Shown: positions 26,694-37,000, counted from the stretch's first letter. The stretch: 56,929 nt of DNA from Phycisphaerae bacterium (GCA_012729395.1 JAAYDF010000077.1:1-56929), one strand, 5' to 3'. The notes: a model not told the origin generated them from the sequence alone. A program made the numbers and translations.

Positions 26694-27437
26694 CTACTCC
26701 GCGGCTTCACCCACCACCGTGCCGACGTCCTCTCCCATCAGGATGCGCTTGACGTTCCCCGGCTCGTGAAGGTTGAACACCCGGATCACCACGCTCTTGC
26801 GCTGACACATCTCGACCGCACTGAGATCCATGACCCGCAATCGCTGATTGATGACTTCGTCGTAGGTGAGCCGCGCACAGAACTGAGCCCTGGGATCGAC
26901 CTTTGGGTCCGCGGTATAAACGCCTTCGACCTGCGTGGCTTTGAGCACCGCGTCGGCGTCCAGCTCGAGCGCCGCGAGCGCCGCCGCCGAGTCCGTGGTC
27001 ACAAACGGCCGCCCTGTCCCTCCCGCCAGAACCACTACCCGCCCCTGCTCCATGTGCCGCAGACAGTCCTGCCGCACATAGGGCTCGCACACCGCGTGCA
27101 TGTGCACCGCCGACAGCACCCGCGAAGACGCACCCATGCTCTCCAGCGTCTCCTGCAACGCCAGAGCGTTGATCACCGTCGCCAGCATGCCCATCTGATG
27201 GGCGGTCGCTTCCGGGATCGAGCACTGCCGTACAAAAGACGCCCCACGCACCAGGTTGCCGCCGCCCACCACGACGGCCACCTCCACGCCCAGATCATGA
27301 GCGGAGCAGATTTCGTTGGCCACGTGTCGCAGGGCATCAGCCCCCAGCCCAACACCGCCGGCCGGGGCCAAACCTTCTCCACTGACCTTCAATACCACAC
27401 GACGGTATGCCGGTTCAAACTTCGCGCCCGCCATCAT
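26694..27437 (-). CDS. pyrH: UMP kinase
   Basis: A 247-residue amino-acid-kinase-fold UMP kinase, which phosphorylates UMP to UDP with ATP in pyrimidine nucleotide synthesis. Diagnostic blocks are RVVLKVSGEGLA near the N-terminus, EVAVVVGGGNLVRGA, ATAHQMGMLATVINALALQ, VLAGGTGRPFVTTDSAAALAA and LKATQVEGVYTADPK. It starts five bases after the tsf stop, preceded by a GGAG ribosome-binding site; MAGAKF at 27434 is an equally good start. The order rpsB-tsf-pyrH is the classical bacterial arrangement. The next gene usually found, frr, is not here: the operon ends at a repeat-filled gap. Confidence 0.95.
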   Translation of the reverse strand: MMAGAKFEPAYRRVVLKVSGEGLAPAGGVGLGADALRHVANEICSAHDLGVEVAVVVGGGNLVRGASFVRQCSIPEATAHQMGMLATVINALALQETLESMGASSRVLSAVHMHAVCEPYVRQDCLRHMEQGRVVVLAGGTGRPFVTTDSAAALAALELDADAVLKATQVEGVYTADPKVDPRAQFCARLTYDEVINQRLRVMDLSAVEMCQRKSVVIRVFNLHEPGNVKRILMGEDVGTVVGEAAE

Positions 27438-27442
27438 GCTCC

Positions 27443-28276
27443 TCAGTTGGAACCCACCGCCAACCGGTGGTAGCTCTTGAGTGTCACTCCTGCCGCCTGC
27501 AGTACCTCGCCAACCGTCTTCTTATCGTCCTTCACGAACGCTTGCTCCAGCAACACCCGTTCGGAGAACCAACGGTTCATCTTGCCGGTCAGGATCTTCT
27601 CGATCATGTTCTCCGGCTTGCCCGAGGCTTTGATCTGCTCGCGGGCGATCTCCTGCTCCTTCGCCACCAGGTCGGCCGGCACCTGCTCGCGGTTCAGCGC
27701 ATCCGGCTGAGCGAACGCGATGTGCATGCACACATCGTTGAGCAGGGCCTCATCCTGCACGTTGCCCTCGGCCACGATCATGACCCCAAGCTTGCCCGTG
27801 TGGTGCACGTAGGTCGCCACATGACCGGTCGCCCGAATCGCCGACGCGATCTTCATGTTCTCACGCAATCGGTTCAACACGTCGTGCAGAAGATCCTGAA
27901 CCGTCTGACCCGGATCATCCACGCACTTCGTGGCCGCCAGGCCCGCCACGTCCGTACAGCCAGTCACCGCCACCTGCTTGGCAATCTTGGCCGCCAGCTC
28001 CTTGAAGTCGGGGTTGTTGGCTACCGGGGCGGTCTCGCACTGCAGTTCCACCAGCGAGCCGGCGCCTTTCTCCCGATCCACGAACGCGCCGATCCGCCCT
28101 TCGGCGGTCTCGCGGCCGGCTTTCTTCTCCGCCGCCAGCGCCCCACGCTTCCGCAGGAGTTCCATCGCCGCCGCCTCGTCTCCGCCGACCTCCTGCAAGG
28201 CCGCCTTACAGTCCATCATCGGAAGCCCGCTTCGCTCCCGAAGGCTCTTAACCATTGCTGCTGTGATTTCAGCCAT
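27443..28276 (-). CDS. tsf: Translation elongation factor Ts
   Basis: A 277-residue EF-Ts, the nucleotide-exchange factor that releases GDP from EF-Tu. The N-terminal UBA-like domain (MAEITAAMVKSLRERSGLPM, MDCKAALQEVGGDEAAAMELLR) is unmistakable, followed by the core with GRIGAFVDREKGAGSLVELQ and ETAPVANNPDFKELA, and a C-terminal part with KMNRWFSERVLLEQAFVKDD. The length is normal. It lies 140 bases downstream of rpsB and five bases upstream of pyrH on the same strand. Confidence 0.97.
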   Translation of the reverse strand: MAEITAAMVKSLRERSGLPMMDCKAALQEVGGDEAAAMELLRKRGALAAEKKAGRETAEGRIGAFVDREKGAGSLVELQCETAPVANNPDFKELAAKIAKQVAVTGCTDVAGLAATKCVDDPGQTVQDLLHDVLNRLRENMKIASAIRATGHVATYVHHTGKLGVMIVAEGNVQDEALLNDVCMHIAFAQPDALNREQVPADLVAKEQEIAREQIKASGKPENMIEKILTGKMNRWFSERVLLEQAFVKDDKKTVGEVLQAAGVTLKSYHRLAVGSN

Positions 28277-28416
28277 GTGAATCTAACACTCCTGATCGTC
28301 TACAGCGGATCGCCTGCGGCCACCCGCAATATGAGAAGAGAGAACCCGTCCGTGTCCGGCGCATGCCTCCGGACGGGACGCCTGAACCACTGTGAGTCTT
28401 CCGTCCTCTGTAATCG

Positions 28417-29247
28417 CTACGCCACGACGGAATCGTTGGCGGGCGACGCCGGAGCCTGCGTCTCCTCAGCTTTCGCCGACGCTTCCCCCTCCTCCGCCCG
28501 ACCCATCGCCCGCAACGAACGTCGCGCCGGACGCGAATCACCCGCGTCCTTGTCCGCCTGCGGCCGCGCTCGCAACGCACCCTCGATCGCCTCGCCGAGA
28601 TAGCTCAGCACCAACTCAATAGCTCGCATCGCGTCGTCATTCCCGGGAATCGGGATGTCCACGCAATCCGGATCTGAATCCGTGTCGATCAGTCCCACCA
28701 CCGGGATGTGCAGCTTGCGGGCCTCGCGGGCGCTGATGTGCTCCCGGCGGATATCCACCAGAACCAGAGCGCCCGGCAGCTTGTTCATTCGCCGAATGCC
28801 TTCCAGGTTCCGCTTGATCTTGCGGCGCTCGCGCGTCAGGGTGGCAATCATCTTCTTGCTGTACTTGTCCGCCATCCCCGCCGCCTCGATCGCCTCCAGC
28901 TCCTCCAGCCGGGCCAGCCGCGAGCGAATCGTCCGGAAGTTGGTCAGCGTGCCGCCAAGCCATCGCTCGATCACGTAGTGCATACCCGTCCGCTCAGCCA
29001 CCGCGGTGATCGACACCCGAGCTTGACGCTTGGTGCCCACGAACAACACGTCGTCGCCCCGGGCTACCACGCCTGACAGAAACTTCGAGGCTCTCAGCAG
29101 GCCCTTCACCGTTTCACGGATGTCGATGATGTGGATGAGGTTGCGCTTGCCGAAGATGTACGGTTGCATCTTGGGATTCCAGCGACTTGTGCGATGCCCG
29201 AAGTGAATCCCCGAATCAACCAGATTGCGTACCAGTTCAGACGCCAA
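28417..29247 (-). CDS. rpsB: 30S ribosomal protein S2
   Basis: A 276-residue ribosomal protein S2. Blocks include LVDSGIHFGHRTSRWNPKM at the start, YIFGKRNLIHIIDIRETVKG, FVGTKRQARVSI, VIERWLGGTLTNFRTIRSR and the C-terminal VGLIDTDSDPDCVDIPIPGN. I place the start at a TTG (29247-29245): a GGAGGTG ribosome-binding site lies a few bases upstream, and the family similarity begins there, while the open frame continues upstream to 29349 without similarity. After residue 225 there is an extra charged tail of about 50 residues (RPQADKDAGDSRPARR... ending NDSVVA), probably disordered. Confidence 0.95.
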   Translation of the reverse strand: MASELVRNLVDSGIHFGHRTSRWNPKMQPYIFGKRNLIHIIDIRETVKGLLRASKFLSGVVARGDDVLFVGTKRQARVSITAVAERTGMHYVIERWLGGTLTNFRTIRSRLARLEELEAIEAAGMADKYSKKMIATLTRERRKIKRNLEGIRRMNKLPGALVLVDIRREHISAREARKLHIPVVGLIDTDSDPDCVDIPIPGNDDAMRAIELVLSYLGEAIEGALRARPQADKDAGDSRPARRSLRAMGRAEEGEASAKAEETQAPASPANDSVVA

Positions 29248-29427
29248 AAGGCACCTCCACGATTTTCGCGACCTGTTTCGATGCGCCGACCGGGTTCGCG
29301 AACCACCCGGACCGCGGGCACGGCCAATCCGTGCACAGACCACCCCCACTGACGCCGCCCCGGCGACAGCTCACCCTCGCTCAGAGACCTTGCCGGCCCT
29401 GTAGCCCGGGCGATACGGGAACTCGGT

Positions 29428-29457
29428 ATCATAAACGAAGCCCCACGCCCATGCCAG
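29428..29457 (-). promoter_or_regulatory. Candidate sigma70-type promoter for rpsB-tsf-pyrH
   Basis: On the minus strand, CTGGCA (29457-29452) and TATGAT (29433-29428) are separated by 18 bases, with four of six and five of six matches to the -35 and -10 consensus. Transcription from here would give a leader of about 170-180 bases before the rpsB TTG start, long enough for S2-mediated feedback. Planctomycete promoters are poorly defined, so this is tentative. Confidence 0.3.
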
Positions 29458-29556
29458 CCCGCCAACCCACCTTTTTTTCCGTGCCCCAATTCGCGGTGGC
29501 TCCCTTTTGGCGCCGGCCCCGATGACCGGGCCCGCCCAGGTCGCTTGAGCCTTGGT

Positions 29557-29586
29557 TTGACCACCCCACCGCCACGACGATAGAGT
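29557..29586 (+). promoter_or_regulatory. Candidate sigma70-type promoter for lpxB
   Basis: TTGACC (29557-29562) and TAGAGT (29581-29586) are 18 bases apart and match the consensus at five and four of six positions. They lie 24 bases before the lpxB ATG, which would leave a very short leader containing the AAGGAG ribosome-binding site at 29599-29604. Confidence 0.3.
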
Positions 29587-29609
29587 CTCCCCAACCGCAA
29601 GGAGCACAC

Positions 29610-30779
29610 ATGACGCCAGGGTCTGCCGGATCGACGGGTGGGACACCACGTATCTTCATCTCGGCCGCCGAGCCGAGCGGCGACCGCCACGCCGCCAGTC
29701 TGATCCGGGCCATCCACACACAGTGCCCCGCTGCCCAGTTCCTGGGCGTAGCCGGCCCCCTCATGCAGGCCGCCGGCTGCCTCGCCATCGAGGATTGGAC
29801 CCGCCAATCCGCGATGCTCGTCGGGGCGGTCCGGCTCGCGGGTCGGGCGTACAGCCTCGTTCACCGCGTCCGCCGCCTCCTGCAAACCGAGCCCTGCAAC
29901 CTGGCGATCCTCGTGGACTCCCCGGCTCTCCACCTGCCGATGGCCAAACACATCAAGGCCGCCCGCTGCCCCGTGCTGTACTACATCGCTCCCCAATTAT
30001 GGGCATGGGCACCCTGGCGAATCGGCCGCATGAGACGCCGGGTGGACCGCCTCGCGGCCATTTTACCCTTCGAGGAGCCCTACTTCCGCCAGCGAGGTAT
30101 CGACGCAAGCTTCGTCGGGCACCCATTGGTTGAGCAACTGACCGCAGACCCGGCCGACCCCACCACGGTGCAACGGCTGAAAACGCTTGGGCAACCGCTG
30201 GTCGCCTGCCTTCCCGGCTCGCGACAGCACGTGATCCGCGAGGTGCTCCCCGGCCAGATCGAGGTGGCTCAAGGCATCGCCAGCCAACACCCCAAGGCCG
30301 GCTTCGTCTTCGCGGCGGCCAGTGCCGAGGCGGAAAACACGATCCGAGCCAAGCTGGGCACCCCGCCGTTCCCCCTGCACATCGTCACCGGCCGCACTAC
30401 GGACCTGCTGGCGGCCGCGGACTTGGCCCTGTGCGCATCCGGGACCGCCACGCTCGAGGTCGCCTGGCACCGCCTGCCCATGGTGGTCATGTACAACGGC
30501 TCGAAGTGGGGCTACCGGCTGGTCGGCCGCTGGCTCATCACCACCCCGCATCTGTGTCTGGTGAACATCCTCGCCGGCCGGCGCGTCGTGCCCGAGTTCA
30601 TGCCCTACTACGTTTCGACCGCCCCCATCCTCGCCGAGGCCCTGGACATTCTCGGCAACGACGAGCGCCGGGTGAGCATGCGGCAGGATCTCGACGCGAT
30701 CATCGGCTCACTGGGCACCGACGATGCCGCCCAACGTACCGCGTGCATGGCTCTCGACATGCTCCGCCCCGTAACCTAA
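29610..30779 (+). CDS. lpxB: Lipid-A-disaccharide synthase
   Basis: A 389-residue GT19 enzyme that joins UDP-2,3-diacylglucosamine and lipid X to form the lipid A disaccharide, at the cytoplasmic face of the inner membrane. Family blocks include RIFISAAEPSGDRHAASLI near the N-terminus, FLGVAGPLMQAAG, LVDSPALHLPMAKHIK, YIAPQLWAWAPWRIGRMRR, FVGHPLVEQL, ACLPGSRQHVI, LCASGTATLEVAW and LVNILAGRRVVPEF. The length is normal. An AAGGAG lies five bases before the ATG. Its presence implies lipid A and hence an outer membrane with LPS or a related lipid. It converges on the BNR_4 gene with six bases between stop codons. Confidence 0.96.
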   Translation: MTPGSAGSTGGTPRIFISAAEPSGDRHAASLIRAIHTQCPAAQFLGVAGPLMQAAGCLAIEDWTRQSAMLVGAVRLAGRAYSLVHRVRRLLQTEPCNLAILVDSPALHLPMAKHIKAARCPVLYYIAPQLWAWAPWRIGRMRRRVDRLAAILPFEEPYFRQRGIDASFVGHPLVEQLTADPADPTTVQRLKTLGQPLVACLPGSRQHVIREVLPGQIEVAQGIASQHPKAGFVFAAASAEAENTIRAKLGTPPFPLHIVTGRTTDLLAAADLALCASGTATLEVAWHRLPMVVMYNGSKWGYRLVGRWLITTPHLCLVNILAGRRVVPEFMPYYVSTAPILAEALDILGNDERRVSMRQDLDAIIGSLGTDDAAQRTACMALDMLRPVT

Positions 30780-30785
30780 TCCACA

Positions 30786-32192
30786 TCAAGGATTGATGCG
30801 CATATCGGCCGCAGCGGCCACGTCCGCGGTCATCTCGTAGGGCATCCGCCAAACCGCGTCACCGGCCTGGTTCGTGAAATACAGGTGCGAGGGAGACAGC
30901 TCATCCGGGTTGCCGTCGGCCCAGAACGCGTAGAAATCGGGATGAGCGTTCACCGGGCGGCGGGCGTAACCATGGTTGAACCGGCTACCCCGCGTCACGT
31001 CGCGCAGCTTACGCCAGGTCGCCCCCTGATCCTCGCTCACCCACATGGCCATCTCGCCACCGGTACCCCATCGCTGGGGCCCGGGTTCCGTCGGAGCAAT
31101 GATCCGCCAGGTACCGTCAGCCTCGATGTACAGCGAGCCCATGTCATAGTTGTGCGTGGATTGCGTCACCTCGCGGAAAACCCATCGGTCGCCCTGCCAG
31201 TGGGCGATCGTCCAGGTCCGCGGGTCACCGCCCGGCCCAGGCTGGAAGTGCGAGCTGGTGACGTAGAGCACCACCGGCCGACCTTCCTTATCAAACCCGA
31301 TGTCCTTGACGTAGACCAGGCGTCCCTCCGCCGCGTAGTCGTGGACCAATGCGGGACTGGCCACGTCACGGATCGGCGTCTCGATCACCGTGCCGTTCGC
31401 GAGCTTCCAGGTGGCACCCATGTCGTCGGTCTGCACAAAGTAGAGGTTCGTGCGTTTGTCGACCTTCCCGCCGGGGTGCATGTTGAAGGCGGTGATGACC
31501 CGCCCGTTGCGTTCGTTGCTCACCTGATAGTGCCCGCCCAACTCCGCCAGCTTGCGGTCCTCGCCCCATTGCCTGCCGTCCGGGCTGGTGTTCCAGTAGA
31601 GTTCCCGGCCGCGGGTGTACTTGGTGAACAGGAACAAGAAGCCTTTGTCGCGCACCCACCAGGGTTGCGGGTAGGTGAGCTCGGCCTCCCGGACCTGCTC
31701 GAAGTTGTCGATGCTATACGGCTCGACGCTGCGGTAGATGAAACCGGGCCGCGACCGACCGCGACCGCTCACAAACACCCACAGGTGCCCGGTCTGGTCG
31801 ATGTTGATGCTCGGGTTGTCGTGCGGGTCGGTCACACCCTTCTTGTCATATACCACGGTCGGTTTGGGCACCACGCCGCGCCGGTGGTCATAATAGGACA
31901 CCATTGCCAGGAGGTGAGTCTTGTCCGCGGCCGTCGTACCGCCGTACACAAAGAAGGTCTTGTCGGCTTGCGGTGCGTACACCGCCAGCGGGTGATGCTT
32001 TGCCGTGTAGGTTCCCAGCCCGCCGGAGTACTTCGGCCCGTATTCGGACCGCTGGCCCAGGTCGAACCAGATCGGCCGGTACCCGTCGATCTTGCGAGTG
32101 GTCCCGGCGGGCTCAGCCGCACCGACCACGCCGATCGCTCCCGCAGCTCCCACGACCAAGGCAATGCACGATTGTCGCATGTGCCTGTTCAT
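30786..32192 (-). CDS. BNR_4-family exported beta-propeller protein (copy 1)
   Basis: A 468-residue exported protein of the BNR_4 type, homologous along its whole length to the protein at 45552-47093. A signal peptide is visible (MRQSCIALVVGAAGAIGVVGAAEPA). Shared blocks are KYSGGLGTYTAKHHPLAVYA, PQADKTFFVYGGT, SYYDHRRG, DPHDNPSINIDQTGHLWVFV, LTYPQPWW, GHYQVSNERNGRVITAFN and FNHGYARRPVNAHPDFYAFW. BNR/Asp-box propellers are common in sialidases and polysaccharide lyases, and BNR_4 proteins occur in polysaccharide-utilisation loci, but activity is not established for this branch. I chose the ATG at 32192 because the signal peptide follows directly; the open frame upstream reaches into the promoter region of the next gene. 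Confidence 0.82.
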   Translation of the reverse strand: MNRHMRQSCIALVVGAAGAIGVVGAAEPAGTTRKIDGYRPIWFDLGQRSEYGPKYSGGLGTYTAKHHPLAVYAPQADKTFFVYGGTTAADKTHLLAMVSYYDHRRGVVPKPTVVYDKKGVTDPHDNPSINIDQTGHLWVFVSGRGRSRPGFIYRSVEPYSIDNFEQVREAELTYPQPWWVRDKGFLFLFTKYTRGRELYWNTSPDGRQWGEDRKLAELGGHYQVSNERNGRVITAFNMHPGGKVDKRTNLYFVQTDDMGATWKLANGTVIETPIRDVASPALVHDYAAEGRLVYVKDIGFDKEGRPVVLYVTSSHFQPGPGGDPRTWTIAHWQGDRWVFREVTQSTHNYDMGSLYIEADGTWRIIAPTEPGPQRWGTGGEMAMWVSEDQGATWRKLRDVTRGSRFNHGYARRPVNAHPDFYAFWADGNPDELSPSHLYFTNQAGDAVWRMPYEMTADVAAAADMRINP

Positions 32193-32386
32193 AGCCACGC
32201 TCCAGCCACTTGGGCTCAGGACTCTTCGCGTCGTCACACGAGGACCGCCCCCGCTCGGACCGATTATACGGTTGCCTGCCGCCCCCTCAACCGAGTGCGG
32301 TCCTGTGAAGCCGTTGTTACAATAGCCCGACCGGACGTCACCGATTGCCCGCCGCTCCGGCGCCGCGACGATAAGGAGGGCCATCA

Positions 32387-32698
32387 ATGGCCATGCTGGT
32401 GGAATTCTCGATGTGGCCCATGGACAAGGGTGAATCCGTAGGCAAACACGTGGCCCGCAGCCTCGATATCATCGACCGAAGCGGGGTGCCCTACCGGCTC
32501 AACCCGATGGGCACAGTGCTCGAAGGCGAATGGGACGAGGTGATGGCGGTGGTGCGGCAGTGTTTCGAGACGATGTCCCAGGACAGCAACCGCGTCACCT
32601 GCACGGTTAAGATGGACTGGCGGCGAGGCCACACCGGCCGACTCACCGCCAAGATCGACAGTGTAGAGCGGCACCTTGGCCGACAGGTGAGGCAGTAG
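32387..32698 (+). CDS. Thiamine-binding-like protein (MTH1187/YkoF-like, DUF77)
   Basis: A 103-residue cytoplasmic protein of the small MTH1187 family. It has the expected ferredoxin-like pattern: MLVEFSMWPMDKGESVGKHV, RSLDIIDRSGVPYRLNPMGT, VLEGEWDEVMAVVRQC and VTCTVKMDWRRG. Relatives bind thiamine or its pyrimidine part in a dimer or tetramer and are often near thiamine transport or synthesis genes, but no such gene is adjacent here; the next gene is a BtuF-like binding protein 173 bases downstream. Start at 32387 or 32393; an AAGGAGG site precedes 32387. Confidence 0.85.
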   Translation: MAMLVEFSMWPMDKGESVGKHVARSLDIIDRSGVPYRLNPMGTVLEGEWDEVMAVVRQCFETMSQDSNRVTCTVKMDWRRGHTGRLTAKIDSVERHLGRQVRQ

Positions 32699-32761
32699 TA
32701 ATAGGAGGCGAAAGCACAACCGCCAGAGAGAGACGCAGAGGTGTCAAGGCGGCGAAGGAGA

Positions 32762-32850
32762 AGATCCGTGCGGCACCGCTCTGTAGGCAGTGCGGAATGC
32801 GTTCAGAAACTCGTGTGGTGCTGCTCTGTGAGCAGCGTCGCCGGAGCCGG
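32762..32850. repeat. Dispersed repeat with GCTCTGT...GCAG elements
   Basis: The 173-bp gap holds two related pieces, GTGCGGCACCGCTCTGTAGG (from 32767) and GTGTGGTGCTGCTCTGTGAG (from about 32815), each followed by CAG(T/C)G. They resemble the CACTGCTC...GAGCAGTG pieces at 19170-19300 and 56740. No gene is seen. Confidence 0.6.
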
Positions 32851-32871
32851 CGATCATTCGAGGCATAGGCG

Positions 32872-33867
32872 ATGACCACTATGAGTCGATCTCGCGTTCT
32901 TTTCGTCGTGGTCTCTGGCCTGCTCGTCGGAGCATTCGTACTGCGCGTCCGCAGTCACCTGCACCGGCCGGAAGTGACGCTCAAGCACCCGGCGAACGCA
33001 ACCTGGGATCTGCCGGCGGTTTCCCCGCCCTCCGACTACGTCGCGCACCCCCGCGTCCTACCGGCGGAACAGAACGCAGGGCCCGATCGCATCGTCTCCC
33101 TGGCCCCCAACATCACGGAGATTCTCTGCGCCCTGGGGCTGCGTGATCGGCTCGTCGGCCGGACTCCCTACTGCCTGCATCCACCGGAGATCGGATCCGT
33201 GCCGGTCGTCGGAGCCCTCATCGACGCCAACTTCGAGAAAATCAAAGCCCTCTCGCCCGACATCGTCTTCGTCACCAGCAACAGCAGCCGATCGATTGCC
33301 GGACTGCAGCAGTTGGGCCTGCGTCATGAGATCGTCCCGCACGACACCCTCGACGAGGTATACGAGGCTATCGAGCGGGTAGGGCGAATCTGTGATCGAC
33401 CCGAGACGGCCCGCGAGTTGACCGCCGCCATCCAAGCCGACGTAGCTCGGCTGACCATCTCGCCCGACCGCGCCGCCGCCCATCCTCGCCGGGTTCTGAT
33501 CGTACTCGGCCCACTGCCCGTTCCACCCAGCGCGGTATTTGTAGCCGGGCCCGGCTCGTTCCTCGATGGTCTGCTCACCATGGCCGGCCACACCAACGCT
33601 GCCGCGGACAGCGTGTCGGCCTCACATGGCGAGATTTCGCTCGAACGACTCCGCCTGCTCGATCCCGAGATCATCGTTGAGTTTCGCACCACGGTAACTG
33701 AGCAACTGCTGACCAACCTGTACCAAAGTTGGGCTCAGGTCGGCGACCTGCAAGCGATCCGCGAACAGCGGGTCCGATGCGTCGGTGGGGAGGAGCATTT
33801 GAGTGCCGGCCCGCGCATCGCTTTGACCCTGTTCCACCTTCGGACGGCATTGGGCAGCGTCGACTGA
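32872..33867 (+). CDS. BtuF-like periplasmic (cobalamin/siderophore-type) binding protein
   Basis: A 331-residue class III substrate-binding protein. An N-terminal signal-anchor (VLFVVVSGLLVGAFVL, about residues 8-24) should place it on the periplasmic side. The binding fold begins with RIVSLAPNITEILCALGLRDRL, then VVGALIDANFEKIKALSPDIV, LRHEIVPHDTLDEVYEAIERVG, and the second lobe VFVAGPGSFLDGLLTMAGHTN. The pattern is that of BtuF and its relatives, which deliver cobalamin or other corrinoids to an ABC importer. No permease or ATPase gene is next to it, so the substrate is unproven. A GAGG lies shortly before the ATG at 32872. Confidence 0.85.
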   Translation: MTTMSRSRVLFVVVSGLLVGAFVLRVRSHLHRPEVTLKHPANATWDLPAVSPPSDYVAHPRVLPAEQNAGPDRIVSLAPNITEILCALGLRDRLVGRTPYCLHPPEIGSVPVVGALIDANFEKIKALSPDIVFVTSNSSRSIAGLQQLGLRHEIVPHDTLDEVYEAIERVGRICDRPETARELTAAIQADVARLTISPDRAAAHPRRVLIVLGPLPVPPSAVFVAGPGSFLDGLLTMAGHTNAAADSVSASHGEISLERLRLLDPEIIVEFRTTVTEQLLTNLYQSWAQVGDLQAIREQRVRCVGGEEHLSAGPRIALTLFHLRTALGSVD

Positions 33868-34041
33868 CCCGGCGGCTCCCACTATCCTCGACAGAACGGC
33901 CACCGCCCGAAAACGACCGCTGCCGTTTCCGGCACCCGCTCCCACTTGAAGCTACGAGCAGAATTACCTATCCTGACGGCTCCGATGGTCGGCCGGTTCA
34001 AACGGACAACCGTCGACCGCACGCGTACTTTCCTGTAAGGA

Positions 34042-37000
34042 ATGCAAATCATGCACTATCACTCACTCTTACTCGTGTGCCTGGTATTGCCCACGGGAGT
34101 CATGATGGCCGGTTGCCAGACAACTCCTTCAGCATCCATGGCGGTGCGAGACCTGTTCGCGGATCCCCCTGCCGAGTACAGCAGCGGGCCCCTGTGGGTC
34201 TGGAACGACATGCTGACCGACGAGCAGATCACCGGCACACTGCGCGACTTGGCGGCCCAGAACGTGCGGCAGGTATGGGTACACCCGCGGCCGGGCCTCA
34301 TGACCCCCTACCTGTCCCAAGAGTGGTATAGACTCTGGACCCTCGCGCTCGAAGAGGGCAAGCGGTTGGGCATGCGCGTCTGGATCTACGACGAGAACAG
34401 CTACCCATCGGGTTTCGCCGGCGGGTGGGTGCCGGAACTGATGCCTGAGTCGCGCGGGCGCGGTTTGGCCATGCAGGAGGTCGCCGACGCGCCGGCCTGG
34501 TCGGCGGACCTGGTCGCCGTGTACCGCCTCACCGACGCGGGATACCAGAACGTCAGCGCACAGCTCCAGGCCGGCCAGACTCAACCGCAAGGACGTTACC
34601 TCGTCTGCCGCGTCGTCCGGGCGGCGGACAGCCCCTGGCACGGCAACCGCTGTTACGTCGATCTGCTCTACCCCGGCGTCGCCGAGAAGTTCATCGAGAT
34701 TACGCTGGAACCCTACCGCCAGCGGTTCGGGTACCTGTTCGGCAGGCAAATCCCCGGCACGTTCACCGACGAGCCCGAGCTGCGGCCGGCCGGCGGGTTC
34801 CCCTGGACTGAGGACCTGCCCAAGCAGTTCGCCAAACGCTGGGGCTACTCGCTCCTCGACCACCTGCCCTGCCTCAACCATCAGCTGGGTGACTACCAGC
34901 GCGTACGGCACAACTACCTGCAAGTGCTCAACGACCTGTTCGGCCAGCGCTGGGGCAAGCCCATGCACGACTGGTGCGAGAAACACAACCTCGCATTCAC
35001 CGGCCACTACTGGGAGCACGAATGGCCCCGCTCGCTCATGGTGCCCGACAACATGGCCATGTACACCTATCACCAGGTGCCGGCCATCGACACACTCTGC
35101 AATCAGTACGCCGAGCACACCCACGCCCAGTTCGGCAACGTGCGAGCGGTGCGCGAGTTGCAGAGCGTCGCCAATCAGCTCGGGCGCACCCGCACGCTGT
35201 GCGAGGCCTACGGCGCGGGCGGATGGGACATGCGCTTCGAAGACATGAAACGCATCGGCGACTGGCTCTACGTGCTCGGCGTCAACACGCTCAACCAGCA
35301 CCTGTCCTATGTCACCATCCGCGGAGCCCGCAAACGTGATCATCCGCTGTCGTTCTCATACCACGCCCCATGGTGGGAGGCCTACAAGGTCCAGGCGGAC
35401 TACTTCGCCCGACTCTCCGTCGCCCTGTCCGCCGGCAAGCAGGTCAACCGTGTCCTGCTGCTCCAGCCCACAACCTCCGCGTGGATGCACCACACCCACG
35501 ACCAAAACGACCCCCGCCTCAGTGAGATCGGAGCGACCTTCTTCCAGACGGTCATGGACCTCGAACGCCACCAGATCGCCTACGACATCGGCTCGGAGGA
35601 CATCCTGGCCCGATTCGGCTCGGCGACCAGCGGCAAACTCACCGTCGGCGAACGGACCTACGACGTCGTGGTCCTGCCTCCGCTCACCGAAAACCTGAAC
35701 AGCCCAACACTCGCCCTGCTTCGGCAACACGCCCAGGCCGGCGGCGCGATCCTCTCCTGTGTCGAGCCGCCCGCAAGGATCGACGGCCAAGCCTCGGATA
35801 ACGCCAAAACCGCCTTGGGCAGCAGTCCGGGCTGGCAGCGCGTCGAGCCTGCGGACCTGCCCGCCAAGCTCAAGCCCTACAGCGAGGACGGTTTGGCCAT
35901 CCACCGTGCCGATAGCGACCCGGGCATCCTCTTCCATCATCGCCGCCGACTCGCGGACGGCGACCTGCTCTTCCTGGTCAATACGAGCACCGAGCACCCC
36001 TCCACAGGTGGCCTGGATGCGGACATGGGTGGCATCGAACAGTGGGATCCCGCCACCGGGCAGACACGGGACTACCCCTTCCAGCCCTTGGACGGCAAGG
36101 TCAAGACCCATTTTGAGCTGCCCCCGTGCGGTAGTCTGCTGCTGTTCCTGTCTCACGAGAAGCGCCACCCGTTGCCCGCCACGATCTGCACACCTCGCCT
36201 GGTTCAGCGGATCGCCGGAACCGCGCACACCGCGCCCGCCATCACCCGCCGCGATCCCAATGTGCTGACGCTCGATTACGTGGACGTGACCGCCGGAGGA
36301 GAAACCCGCGAGAACCTCTACGTCTACCCCGCCGGGCAGTTCGCCTTCCAGAAGAACGGCATGGAGCGTAATCCCTGGGACAGCGCCGTGCAGTTCCGCG
36401 ATGAACTCATTACCAAGCGATTCGCACCGGACAGCGGCTGCGAGGTGACCTACCGCTTCACCATCGAAGGGCCCGTGCCCGGCGACCTCAACGTGGTCGT
36501 CGAACGGCCGGACCTCTACCGCATGACCTTCAACGGCCGGGAGCTCCGCCACGACGGGCGGACGTGGTGGCTAGACCGGGTGTTCGGCCGGATGCCGGTC
36601 GCCCCCCTGGCCCACACCGGCGAGAACGTGCTCACCCTCAAAGCCGCACCCTTCACCATCTACCATGAGATCGAGGCCGCCTACGTGCTCGGCGACTTCG
36701 GCCTCAAAGCTACCGACAAGGGCTTCGTGATCGTGGCTGAGCCAACCCTGCAACTCGGGCCGTGGAAGGATCAGGGTATGCCCTTCTACTCGGCCGGGGT
36801 GAGCTACACCGAACGGTTCGACCTGCCCAACAAGAAAGGACGGTACCTGGTGTCGTTGAATCGCTGGTACGGTGCCGTGGCGGTAGTAACCGTCAACGGA
36901 AGCCCAGCCGGTTGCATCCAACACGCACCTTGGCAGTGCGACGTGACCGCCGCGATTCAGACCGGCACCAACGAGATCGACGTCAAAGTCATCGGCACGC

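Noticed and set aside
30885-32441. A 518-codon frame opposite the first BNR_4 gene
   Set aside because: The BNR_4 strand has a signal peptide and clear homology to the second copy; the opposite frame has no recognisable feature.
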